Shown one piece after another: positions 42,642 through 50,423 of a stretch of 64,000 nucleotides of DNA. The translations under genes were made by a program, and so were the position numbers. Numbering within the stretch: the stretch's first letter is position 1; the number at the start of each line of letters is the position of its first letter. This stretch comes from JAAEPI01 sp964352625 (GTDB lineage Bacteria; Bacteroidota; Bacteroidia; Cytophagales; Cyclobacteriaceae). The DNA lies in NCBI GenBank assembly GCA_964352625.1, contig CAYGSD010000001.1, forward strand, positions 310,001 to 374,000, read 5' to 3'. The notes under the pieces were generated by a model, which was not told the DNA's origin, did no database searches, and was given only the letters and a program-made list of their open reading frames with translations.

Positions 42642-44209
42642 CAGTTGGTATATTTGGTAATCACAATGCCCTGATTGAAATCTCTATCGTAGAAGTAATT
42701 TTTCTTATGCATTTTTTCGATTCGCTTGCCTGCTGCAGCCCCTGCATACTGTGACACTAAATCCGAAATTTTGTAAACCTGACCCACTCCAAAAAGTTCT
42801 GATTTGCTGTTCATGGTAAAGCCATATGGGCCAAATCCATGCACTGGAGCTATATCTTTAATGACCAGGCTCATAAGGAAGGTTATCTCCCCATCCTTGT
42901 CTATGGCGTAAATTCCATCACCCTTTAATTTTTCGTCATTGATGGTGACCTTGGGGCCAATTTTGAAATAGATCGTTCCGTCTGCTCCATTGAAACCTGG
43001 AGTCAATGCATTTGGCAATCCAATTATCATTTGCTCCGAATCCTTTGAAGCAAAACGAGTCATGTTGGTTACGTTTCCGTCCGCATCCAGATTCACAGCC
43101 AGAGTTTCCATATTGGATGCATTTTTCTTGTCTGTCTTAATTGTAACTCCATTGATCTCCGCGCCATTATATAAGGTAAGCATCATGGTCACCCGGCCAT
43201 CATCAGACACGCTCATACGACTGATGGATTCTGCGTCCATGCTTTTTTTATCCCACTCACCATCACCCCATCCCCAGACCTTAGTCCAAATGTGATTGCC
43301 ATCATTGTCTAGTTTGAAAAGGACTGCATCGTACAATCCATTGACTTCTGACTTATTTCCATCCCACTCGGCAAAGGCACGACAGCCTCCACCCAGATAA
43401 ATATTTCCGGCTGCATCCGTGCTCAGATCGTTGTTTGAACCGAAAGTTCCTACGTGGGATTTTTTGAACCACAAAAATTCACCCTTCGGGGAAAGCTTGA
43501 ATAGCACCGTCGTGGCGCCCCACTCAGACAACTCTAAGGGTTGGCCATCTCCATAGGTACCACCACCTTTCGGGTAAGCGTTAAGCCCTCCAACTGCAAA
43601 AACATTCCCTGCCCGGTCAGTGGTTACGGAAAGACCTCCGGGATCAATTTCATTAGAAACAGTACCACTTCCACCAGCTCTAACCGCCCACTCCGCTTCT
43701 CCTGAAGAACTTATTTTTGCAATAAACATGTCATTTCTTCCTTCACTCTTAAGAGTAATTCCCTGACCAAAATCCGCTTTTCCGTCGAACGAACCTGTGA
43801 TATACACATCGCCTGTTGGAGAAATGGCCAGATCTGATACATGGTTAGTTAGCACACTGATCTCATCTTCAATATCAGGATTTCCGATCTTGACAACCTT
43901 GGCCCAAACGGGATCACCATTGGAATCTCTTTTATCAATGTATACACCTTTGATTCCGCCTTCAGCACTCAGAATAGGCGGTTCTGGGTCTTTCTTTTTG
44001 GCAGGTGGTCTTCCCAAATGGATGTCCCATTGGAATGAAAATGTGGTATAAGTAAATCCATTGGCATCTGCCTGAATTTTGACGTTTTCATCGACCATCT
44101 CTTTATCGAAGGTGATCATCTTCATCCAGTCATACTTGTACTTCTGGGCTTCAGCGACGGAAATTCCTAGAATTCCGATCATCGCTAGTGTGAGTAAATG
44201 CTTTTTCAT
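42641..44209 (-). CDS. Exported beta-propeller (SBBP-repeat-like) protein
   Basis: 522 residues. A signal peptide (MKKHLLTLAMIGILGISVAEA) is followed by repeats of the type LAISPTGDVYITGSFDGKAD, MFIAKISSSGEAEWAVRAGG, TTDRAGNVFAVGGLN, LSTDAAGNIYLGGGCRA and VLFKLDNDGNHIWTKVWGWG. These match the seven-bladed-propeller SBBP motif, an exported binding scaffold. No T9SS sorting domain is present at the C-terminus, so it is probably periplasmic. It is coupled to the following gene. Confidence 0.8.
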   Translation of the reverse strand: MKKHLLTLAMIGILGISVAEAQKYKYDWMKMITFDKEMVDENVKIQADANGFTYTTFSFQWDIHLGRPPAKKKDPEPPILSAEGGIKGVYIDKRDSNGDPVWAKVVKIGNPDIEDEISVLTNHVSDLAISPTGDVYITGSFDGKADFGQGITLKSEGRNDMFIAKISSSGEAEWAVRAGGSGTVSNEIDPGGLSVTTDRAGNVFAVGGLNAYPKGGGTYGDGQPLELSEWGATTVLFKLSPKGEFLWFKKSHVGTFGSNNDLSTDAAGNIYLGGGCRAFAEWDGNKSEVNGLYDAVLFKLDNDGNHIWTKVWGWGDGEWDKKSMDAESISRMSVSDDGRVTMMLTLYNGAEINGVTIKTDKKNASNMETLAVNLDADGNVTNMTRFASKDSEQMIIGLPNALTPGFNGADGTIYFKIGPKVTINDEKLKGDGIYAIDKDGEITFLMSLVIKDIAPVHGFGPYGFTMNSKSELFGVGQVYKISDLVSQYAGAAAGKRIEKMHKKNYFYDRDFNQGIVITKYTN

Positions 44210-44314
44210 GATTGATTTAATTTGGACACTAAGTTCTGATCAAACATGAGGTGTCTCAATCCGCACTTTTGCCGATTTTATATCCGTAGCATTAGGTATC
44301 TACCTGTACTCTTC

Positions 44315-44322
44315 TATTTTTG
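44315..44322 (+). promoter_or_regulatory. Candidate -7 element of the transport operon
   Basis: TATTTTTG matches TAnnTTTG and lies 31 bases before the symporter ATG. A TTTG further upstream (44268-44271) is too distant for a standard -33 element. Confidence 0.35.
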
Positions 44323-44353
44323 TCGAACTTCAAAAACTGATTAACCCGCTTTT

Positions 44354-46024
44354 ATGCAAGAACTCAACGAAATCCTCAATCAATTAGACGGCTACCTGGG
44401 AAGTTCTGACTGGTTTCCATGGGTACTTCTGGGTACCGGACTCTTTTTCACAATATACTTGGGTTTTCCGCAGATTCGCTACTTCCGATTTGCCTTCAAG
44501 GTAGTCAAAGGAAAATTTGACAAGAAAGGTGACGAAGGGGATACATCTCACTTTCAGGCACTTACTACCGCGCTATCAGGTACAGTTGGAACTGGGAACA
44601 TTGCTGGGGTGGCTTTAGCCGTCCACATCGGTGGACCTGCTGCACTCTTCTGGATGTTGGCAACAGCTGCAATGGGTATGTGTACTAAGTTCGTAGAGGT
44701 CACACTCTCTCACAAATACAGAGAAAAAGCAGAAGACGGTTCAATGGCTGGTGGGCCGATGTACTACATGAAGAACAAACTAAACATGAAATGGCTCGGA
44801 GTGATTTTCGCACTAGCTACAGTTCTTTCGTCCTTTGGCACAGGTAGTCTGCCTCAAATCAACAGCATCGCCGATTCCATGAATTCAGTTTTTGGACTGA
44901 ATGAAATGCTCGTTGGTGGCGTGCTCGCGGTTCTTCTTGGGTTTGTAATTATCGGAGGAATCAAGCGAATTGCGGCGGTGACGGAGAAGCTGGTGCCTAC
45001 TATGGCCATTCTCTATTTCATAGGTGCTTTTGCTGTAATCTTTAATAATCTCGGGAACATCGGACCTTCATTCGTTTCTATCTTTTCCGAAATGTTCACC
45101 GGTTCAGCCGCCGCAGGCGGGTTCTTGGGGGCCACTATTTCTCTTGCATTCAATAAAGGAGTAAATCGAGGTTTGTTCTCCAATGAAGCGGGTCAAGGAT
45201 CTGCCCCCATTGCTCATGCATCCGCCAAAGGACACGAACCAGTTTCAGAGGGTTTTGTGGCTATTTTGGAGCCATTTATTGATACGATCGTCATCTGTAC
45301 CATCACCGGATTAGTTCTTTTGTCTTCAGGTGTTTGGAATGAAAAACATCAAAACGAATTCGACAACTCCGACATCTACATCATGCAAAATGATGTGAAT
45401 CTTTCCACTGAAGACGGTAAAAGATCAGTCATCAATCACATTGAGGGCGAGGAAAGTAATAAGTTTTACTCTGGCGACATGAACGTGATTTTAGGTGAAC
45501 TGATCACGCCTATTTTATTTATCAATGCTCGCTCTGAGGCAGAAGAGGTTCGAGTTGCGCAGAATGGAGAACCATTTTCAGGAACGATCAAAATTGAAAA
45601 CGGTAAACCTCAAGGTGAGTACCTCTTTTCGGGAAAATCACTCGTGCATAGTGCTCCCCTTACTGCCATAGCATTCACTCGCGGATTCTTTGGAGATTTC
45701 GGAAAGTATATTGTGGTTATTGGCATTCTACTCTTTGCATTCAGTACGGCCATTTCCTGGTCTTATTATGGTGACCGAGCTATGACCTTCCTTTGGGATA
45801 ACAAAATTGGAGTAATGATTTATCGAGCTGTGTATGTCATTGCCTTCTTTGTGGCTGCCTTCACGGATACAACTATAATCTGGACTCTTTCAGCCATTGC
45901 CATTGTAGTCATGACATTGCCTAACCTTTTGGGAATTTTGCTCTTGAGCAAAGACATGAAGCAGACGGTGAAAGATTACTGGAAAGACTTCAAGAAAGAG
46001 TGGCCTGATGAGAAAACTCCTTAA
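44354..46024 (+). CDS. Alanine/glycine:cation symporter (AGCS family)
   Basis: 556 residues of a multi-pass inner-membrane transporter. The AGCS signature ALSGTVGTGNIAGVALAV is near residue 75, followed by KFVEVTLSHKYREK and GGPMYYMKNKL. It imports alanine or a related amino acid with Na+. An insert of about 100 polar residues (SDIYIMQNDVNLSTEDGKRS to SGTIKIENGKPQGEYLFSG) between membrane segments makes it longer than typical members. The stop codon lies 17 bases inside the next gene, a TonB-dependent receptor, so the two are cotranscribed. Confidence 0.92.
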   Translation: MQELNEILNQLDGYLGSSDWFPWVLLGTGLFFTIYLGFPQIRYFRFAFKVVKGKFDKKGDEGDTSHFQALTTALSGTVGTGNIAGVALAVHIGGPAALFWMLATAAMGMCTKFVEVTLSHKYREKAEDGSMAGGPMYYMKNKLNMKWLGVIFALATVLSSFGTGSLPQINSIADSMNSVFGLNEMLVGGVLAVLLGFVIIGGIKRIAAVTEKLVPTMAILYFIGAFAVIFNNLGNIGPSFVSIFSEMFTGSAAAGGFLGATISLAFNKGVNRGLFSNEAGQGSAPIAHASAKGHEPVSEGFVAILEPFIDTIVICTITGLVLLSSGVWNEKHQNEFDNSDIYIMQNDVNLSTEDGKRSVINHIEGEESNKFYSGDMNVILGELITPILFINARSEAEEVRVAQNGEPFSGTIKIENGKPQGEYLFSGKSLVHSAPLTAIAFTRGFFGDFGKYIVVIGILLFAFSTAISWSYYGDRAMTFLWDNKIGVMIYRAVYVIAFFVAAFTDTTIIWTLSAIAIVVMTLPNLLGILLLSKDMKQTVKDYWKDFKKEWPDEKTP

Positions 46025-48080
46025 GAGACAGACATTTAAACGTTTGAGCCGAGCCCTGATTTTATCGGGGCTTTGCTTTTTCCATTTGGTTGGTTTCGGA
46101 CAGGAATCTGACTCTCTTCGAGTTATTAATTTGAATGCTGTTTCTGTAAATGCGCTTGCTCTGGAAACTGAAAATTTGGACTTCCCAGGAATGGTAGGAA
46201 TCGTGGACTCCATCCAGATTCTCTATGCTGACCAGAGTATCCTGACCAACTCGCTCAACAAAATCCCAGGGGTGTACATGCAGTCCGGAGCACTCAACAC
46301 CAACCGAATTACGATTCGGGGTATTGGAAGCAGGACGCCATTTGGGACAAATAAGATTCGGGCTTTCTACGGAGAAATTCCGCTCACTGATGGCGGTGGA
46401 GAAACCACCATTGAAGACATTGATCTCCGTTTGGTCTCAAATGTAGAGGTACAAAAAGGGCCCAATTCCAGCCTCTATGGAGCCGGATTAGGAGGAGTCA
46501 TATTACTAGAGCCAAACCAAACAAACAAAAACCAGCTCTCCTTCAATTCAAGTCTTGGAAGTTTTGGGACATTGAAATACGGCGTTTTAAGCTCCTATAC
46601 TCAAAACCAACAAACGAGCACCGTCAGCTATCAGAAACTTCAAAGCGATGGGTACAGGGACAACAACGAATTTGACAGGCATTCGCTGAACACCTCTTGG
46701 CAATATGCCAATGGCCGTAATAAATTCAATTTTCTCTTTTTATATGTGAGTCAAAAAGCGTTCATTCCAAGCTCCATTGGTGAAACTGCTTTCAATGAAA
46801 ATCCGAAATCCGCTGCATTCACTTGGGCACAGGCACGGGGGTATGAAGATTATAAAAAATCCTTGTCCGGTTTTTCTTGGATCAGAAAACTCACAGACGA
46901 TTTGCAGTTGAGAAGTTCGATGTACTCCGTTTGGAAGGACAACTACGAACCCAGACCTTTCAATATTCTGGATGACGAGCAAGCCGGTGGCGGTGCGCGA
47001 ACACGATTGATCTTTGAGGGAGAAGAGCTTTCTTATAATGTCGGTTTCGAAGTGTACGCGGATGTGTATGATTGGAAGACCTATGAAAATCTCTACCAAG
47101 ATTTTGCAGATCGAGGGAGTGTGCAAGGAGATCGATTGGATAAAAACTCAGAACTGAGAACCTACTTCAACTCGTTCGTACATACTTCTTATCGCCTAAC
47201 CAAATCCACCAAACTAGAGTCCGGATTGAATGTAAACACTTCCTCGTACAGGTTCCAGTCAGAGGGAAATGAGGAGATCCGAAAAACGTTTAAGCCAATC
47301 CTTTCACCAAGAATATCGATTGTACAGGGGTTGAATCCATCCATCAATATTTTCGCAACGTTAAGCCACGGCTTCTCCCCTCCTTCCATTGAGGAAACAC
47401 TCAACTCATCAGGAAGCTTCAACTCTGACATCCAACCAGAAACTGGATGGAATAGAGAAATAGGCGTGAAGGGAGCCCATCCCAAACTCAGTTATTCGCT
47501 TTCTGCCTATTCGATGAAAATTAAAAACCTGCTCGTAACAAGACGTACAGCAGAGGACGTGACCTTCGGAAAAAATGCCGGACGTACACTTCACAATGGA
47601 TTGGAATTGGAAACAGAGGCCCTTCTATGGTCGACAAGAAAAAACCAAATCACCTCTTCTTTTAGCTACAATTTGGCTCGTTACCAATTCAAAAAGTTTA
47701 ATGAAGATGGTCAGGATTTTTCAGGAAATGAACTAACTGGCGTGCCTAAGTCCCAATTGAATGTATCTGTAAACCAGAAAGCAAGAATCCTTTTCTCAGG
47801 AATCAATTTTCAGTTTATTGATGAGATGCCGATAACAGATGATAACACAATTTACACCGATGGCTATTCCCTGCTCAATTTCTATGTCGGTGCGAATATT
47901 CCTCTTGGAAAGAATTGGAATGCTCGTGGCACCTTCCGACTTCAGAACCTCCTGAATGAAAAATATGCCTCGATGATCAGCGTGAATGCTCAGGCATTTG
48001 GTGGGGGCGAACCTCGCTACTATTATCCCGGCTTGCCGAGGAATGGGCAGTTTAGTATCTTGGTGAGCTACACTTTCTAG
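46008..48080 (+). CDS. TonB-dependent outer membrane receptor
   Basis: 690 residues. A signal peptide (ALILSGLCFFHLVGFGQ) precedes the plug domain (SILTNSLNKIPGVYMQSGA, ITIRGIGSRTPFGTNKIRAF, VEVQKGPNSSLYGAGLGGVI). A 22-strand-type barrel ends with the usual aromatic residue (FSILVSYTF). It is of the single-gene siderophore/cofactor type, without a SusD partner or an N-terminal carboxypeptidase-like domain. The ligand is unknown. The 17-base overlap with the amino acid symporter suggests that both work on the same nutrient route. Confidence 0.93.
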   Translation: MRKLLKRQTFKRLSRALILSGLCFFHLVGFGQESDSLRVINLNAVSVNALALETENLDFPGMVGIVDSIQILYADQSILTNSLNKIPGVYMQSGALNTNRITIRGIGSRTPFGTNKIRAFYGEIPLTDGGGETTIEDIDLRLVSNVEVQKGPNSSLYGAGLGGVILLEPNQTNKNQLSFNSSLGSFGTLKYGVLSSYTQNQQTSTVSYQKLQSDGYRDNNEFDRHSLNTSWQYANGRNKFNFLFLYVSQKAFIPSSIGETAFNENPKSAAFTWAQARGYEDYKKSLSGFSWIRKLTDDLQLRSSMYSVWKDNYEPRPFNILDDEQAGGGARTRLIFEGEELSYNVGFEVYADVYDWKTYENLYQDFADRGSVQGDRLDKNSELRTYFNSFVHTSYRLTKSTKLESGLNVNTSSYRFQSEGNEEIRKTFKPILSPRISIVQGLNPSINIFATLSHGFSPPSIEETLNSSGSFNSDIQPETGWNREIGVKGAHPKLSYSLSAYSMKIKNLLVTRRTAEDVTFGKNAGRTLHNGLELETEALLWSTRKNQITSSFSYNLARYQFKKFNEDGQDFSGNELTGVPKSQLNVSVNQKARILFSGINFQFIDEMPITDDNTIYTDGYSLLNFYVGANIPLGKNWNARGTFRLQNLLNEKYASMISVNAQAFGGGEPRYYYPGLPRNGQFSILVSYTF

Positions 48081-48082
48081 CC

Positions 48083-48337
48083 ATGCCTCAATCCCTAAAA
48101 AAATACTGGAAGAAGAACCTCCGATTGTTAGCCATTCTTCTCATCATCTGGTTTCTGGTCTCCTTCGGCTGTGGCATACTCTTCGCTGATTATCTCAACC
48201 AATTCATGTTGGGAGGATTCCCTCTTGGGTTCTGGTTTGCGCAGCAGGGTTCTATTTACATTTTTGTTATCCTCATTTTCATCTATGTGTTCGCGATGAA
48301 TAAAACGGACAAGGAATTTGAAGTAGACGAAGAATAA
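48083..48337 (+). CDS. DUF4212 small subunit of a sodium/solute symporter
   Basis: 84 residues with two membrane helices (LRLLAILLIIWFLVSFGCGI and GFWFAQQGSIYIFVILIFIYVF) and an acidic tail, as in DUF4212 proteins. These are always found next to a sodium:solute symporter like the following gene and are thought to be its small subunit. It starts 2 bases after the receptor stop and ends 1 base before the symporter start. Confidence 0.92.
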   Translation: MPQSLKKYWKKNLRLLAILLIIWFLVSFGCGILFADYLNQFMLGGFPLGFWFAQQGSIYIFVILIFIYVFAMNKTDKEFEVDEE

Positions 48338-48338
48338 G

Positions 48339-50009
48339 ATGGATCAGCAAATCTTAACCTATCTCTTCGTTGGTGGCACCTTCCTGATCTACATCGCCGT
48401 GGCGTGGTGGGCTCGCGCCGGATCCACTGGTGAATTTTATGTAGCAGGAGGTGGCGTACACCCACTTGCTAACGGCATGGCGACCGCAGCGGATTGGATG
48501 TCAGCAGCTTCCTACCTCTCCATGGCCGGACTCATCTCTTTTATGGGTTTTGGTGGGGCGCAATACCTAATGGGCTGGACAGGTGGCTATGTGCTCCTTG
48601 CGCTTTTATTGGCTCCCTACCTTCGAAAATTTGGCAAATTCACCGTTCCTGACTTTATAGGAGAAAGATATTATTCAAACAAAGCCCGATTGGTGGCGCT
48701 GATCTGCGCGCTGTTCGTCTCCTTCACTTACGTAGTGGGACAAATGAAAGGTGTGGGTGTGGCTTTCGCTCGATTTCTGGATGTGGAATTCTCCACAGGC
48801 GTTTTGATCGGCATTGGGATTGTGTTTTTCTATGCGGTGTTAGGCGGTATGAAAGGTATCACCTACACGCAAGTGGCACAATACTGCGTACTCATTTTCG
48901 CCTTCACCGTTCCTGCTATATTCATTTCCCTGCAAATGACTGGAAATCCAATTCCTCAGCTTGGGTTTGGAGGGAAAACAACTGATGGCGTGTACCTCCT
49001 CGAAAAGCTGAATCAGATTTCCGTGGATCTCGGCTTTGCGGAGTACACGAAAGTGGATTCCGGCAACCTCACCAACATGTTCTTTATCACAGCTGCCTTG
49101 ATGTTCGGCACAGCCGGACTGCCACATGTAATCGTACGTTTCTTCACTGTACCGAAAGTAAAAGATGCCCGAATTTCAGCTGGCTATGCCCTCGTATTCA
49201 TCGCCATCCTGTACACTACCGCTCCAGCGATTGCGGCATTCGCCAGAACTAATTTGATCAATACGGTTTCAGAAAAGCCTTACTCAGAAGTACCGTCATG
49301 GTTCACTAACTGGGAGAAAACCGGACTACTAGAATTTGAAGACAAAAACGGAGATGGTAATATTCAGTACGTGGCGGATGAAAACAAAAACGAGCTGACC
49401 ATAGATCGTGACATCATCGTCTTGGCAAATCCGGAAATTGCCAACCTGCCTCCATGGGTGATTGCACTGGTAGTAGCGGGTGGACTGGCTGCTGCACTTT
49501 CCACGGCTGCTGGCTTGTTGCTCGTGATCTCAACATCCATCTCACATGACTTACTGAAAAGTTACCTCTGGCCAGACATTACCGAAAAAGGTGAACTTCG
49601 AACTGCCCGAATTGCCATAGCGGTGGCGGTAGTTGCAGCTGGACTGGCGGGGCTAAATCCGCCAGGGTTTGTGGCGCAAGTGGTGGCCTTGGCCTTTGGC
49701 CTAGCGGCTAGTTCGTTCTTCCCAGCGATCGTGCTTGGCATTTTCGATAAGCGAATGAACCGTGAAGGAGCAATCTCAGGAATGATCATTGGGATCATCT
49801 TCACTGCGACGTACATCATCTACTTCAAGCCGCAACTCGGCGGGCCGGGCACGCCGGAAGGTTACTGGTTTGGGGTAGCACCGGAGGGCATAGGTACCAT
49901 GGGCATGCTGATCAACTTTGCTGTAGCCATGGTCGTGTCTCGTCTTACGCCTAAAGTGCCGAAAGAAATAGAAGAGCTTACTGAGAGTATCAGGTATCCG
50001 AGGAAGTGA
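48339..50009 (+). CDS. Sodium/solute symporter, acetate/propionate type (ActP-like)
   Basis: 556 residues, about 13 membrane segments. SSS-family motifs: STGEFYVAGGGVHPLANGMA, ATAADWMSAASYLSMAG, GLPHVIVRFFTVPKVKDAR, and LAAALSTAAGLLLVISTSIS. The paired DUF4212 gene and the nearby acetyl-CoA synthetase argue for uptake of acetate or another short carboxylate. A hydrophilic loop with an EF-hand-like DKNGDGNIQYVADE sequence lies between helices. Last gene of the transport operon; palindromic repeats begin directly after its stop codon. Confidence 0.93.
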   Translation: MDQQILTYLFVGGTFLIYIAVAWWARAGSTGEFYVAGGGVHPLANGMATAADWMSAASYLSMAGLISFMGFGGAQYLMGWTGGYVLLALLLAPYLRKFGKFTVPDFIGERYYSNKARLVALICALFVSFTYVVGQMKGVGVAFARFLDVEFSTGVLIGIGIVFFYAVLGGMKGITYTQVAQYCVLIFAFTVPAIFISLQMTGNPIPQLGFGGKTTDGVYLLEKLNQISVDLGFAEYTKVDSGNLTNMFFITAALMFGTAGLPHVIVRFFTVPKVKDARISAGYALVFIAILYTTAPAIAAFARTNLINTVSEKPYSEVPSWFTNWEKTGLLEFEDKNGDGNIQYVADENKNELTIDRDIIVLANPEIANLPPWVIALVVAGGLAAALSTAAGLLLVISTSISHDLLKSYLWPDITEKGELRTARIAIAVAVVAAGLAGLNPPGFVAQVVALAFGLAASSFFPAIVLGIFDKRMNREGAISGMIIGIIFTATYIIYFKPQLGGPGTPEGYWFGVAPEGIGTMGMLINFAVAMVVSRLTPKVPKEIEELTESIRYPRK

Positions 50010-50010
50010 A

Positions 50011-50186
50011 TCCTCCCCTAGCCCCTCCAAAAGGAGGGGAACAACTGCGTGGCGCATTTGGATAAATAATTATGCACGCTACAACTCCCCCTTTGAAGGG
50101 GGGTGCGCTGGGAAGTGCGTGGCAGGGGAATGTTGATCGCTGTACAAAGACCCACCCCTAGCCCCTCCAAAGAGGGGAACTACTGC
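50011..50186. repeat. Palindromic repeat cluster after the symporter gene
   Basis: Three GC-rich hairpins: CCCCTCC/GGAGGGG (50022-50028, 50033-50039), CCCCCTT/AAGGGGG (50087-50093, 50096-50102) and CCCCTC/GAGGGG (50162-50167, 50172-50177). The outer two share the frame CCCCTAGCCCCTCC ... GGGGAAC followed by ACTGCG, so they are copies of one dispersed element. It resembles the right half of the repeats around the DUF559 gene. The first hairpin may also terminate the symporter operon. No gene is seen in 50010-50423. Confidence 0.7.
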
Positions 50187-50239
50187 GCTACGTCATTTCG
50201 AGGGAAGTGCGCGATGAGAAATCTTACTAATTGGAAGCA

Positions 50240-50369
50240 CAAGTGGACACTTGCGCCAGTGTTGTTAATACATTATTGAGCACGCGTCACAGACGCGTGC
50301 TAGCGAGGTTGATTTATGACCTAGAACGGGACACGCGCCAGTAGGGGGAGCCTGCTTGCCGTAAGCAGG
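50240..50369. repeat. REP-like hairpin cluster before the GNAT-PIN gene
   Basis: Contains a 6-bp hairpin (CAAGTG 50240-50245, CACTTG 50248-50253), a perfect 9-bp hairpin with 3-base loop (GCACGCGTC 50280-50288, GACGCGTGC 50292-50300) and a 7-bp hairpin (CCTGCTT 50351-50357, AAGCAGG 50363-50369). The words GGACACTTGCGCCAGT and GGACACGCGCCAGT form an imperfect direct repeat. This is the look of dispersed REP-type sequences mobilised by REP-associated transposases; no such transposase is in the window. Confidence 0.65.
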
Positions 50370-50396
50370 AAAGAAATAAGCTCACACAACACTGAA

Positions 50397-50410
50397 TAGC
50401 AAATTTGCTA
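50397..50410. promoter_or_regulatory. Perfect palindrome upstream of the GNAT-PIN gene (possible operator)
   Basis: TAGCAAATTTGCTA is a perfect 14-bp palindrome ending 13 bases before the ATG at 50424. A promoter -7 would be expected in this place. Such an operator would fit an autoregulated toxin-antitoxin-like or defence module. Confidence 0.45.
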
Positions 50411-50423
50411 AATTGCCTCAGCT

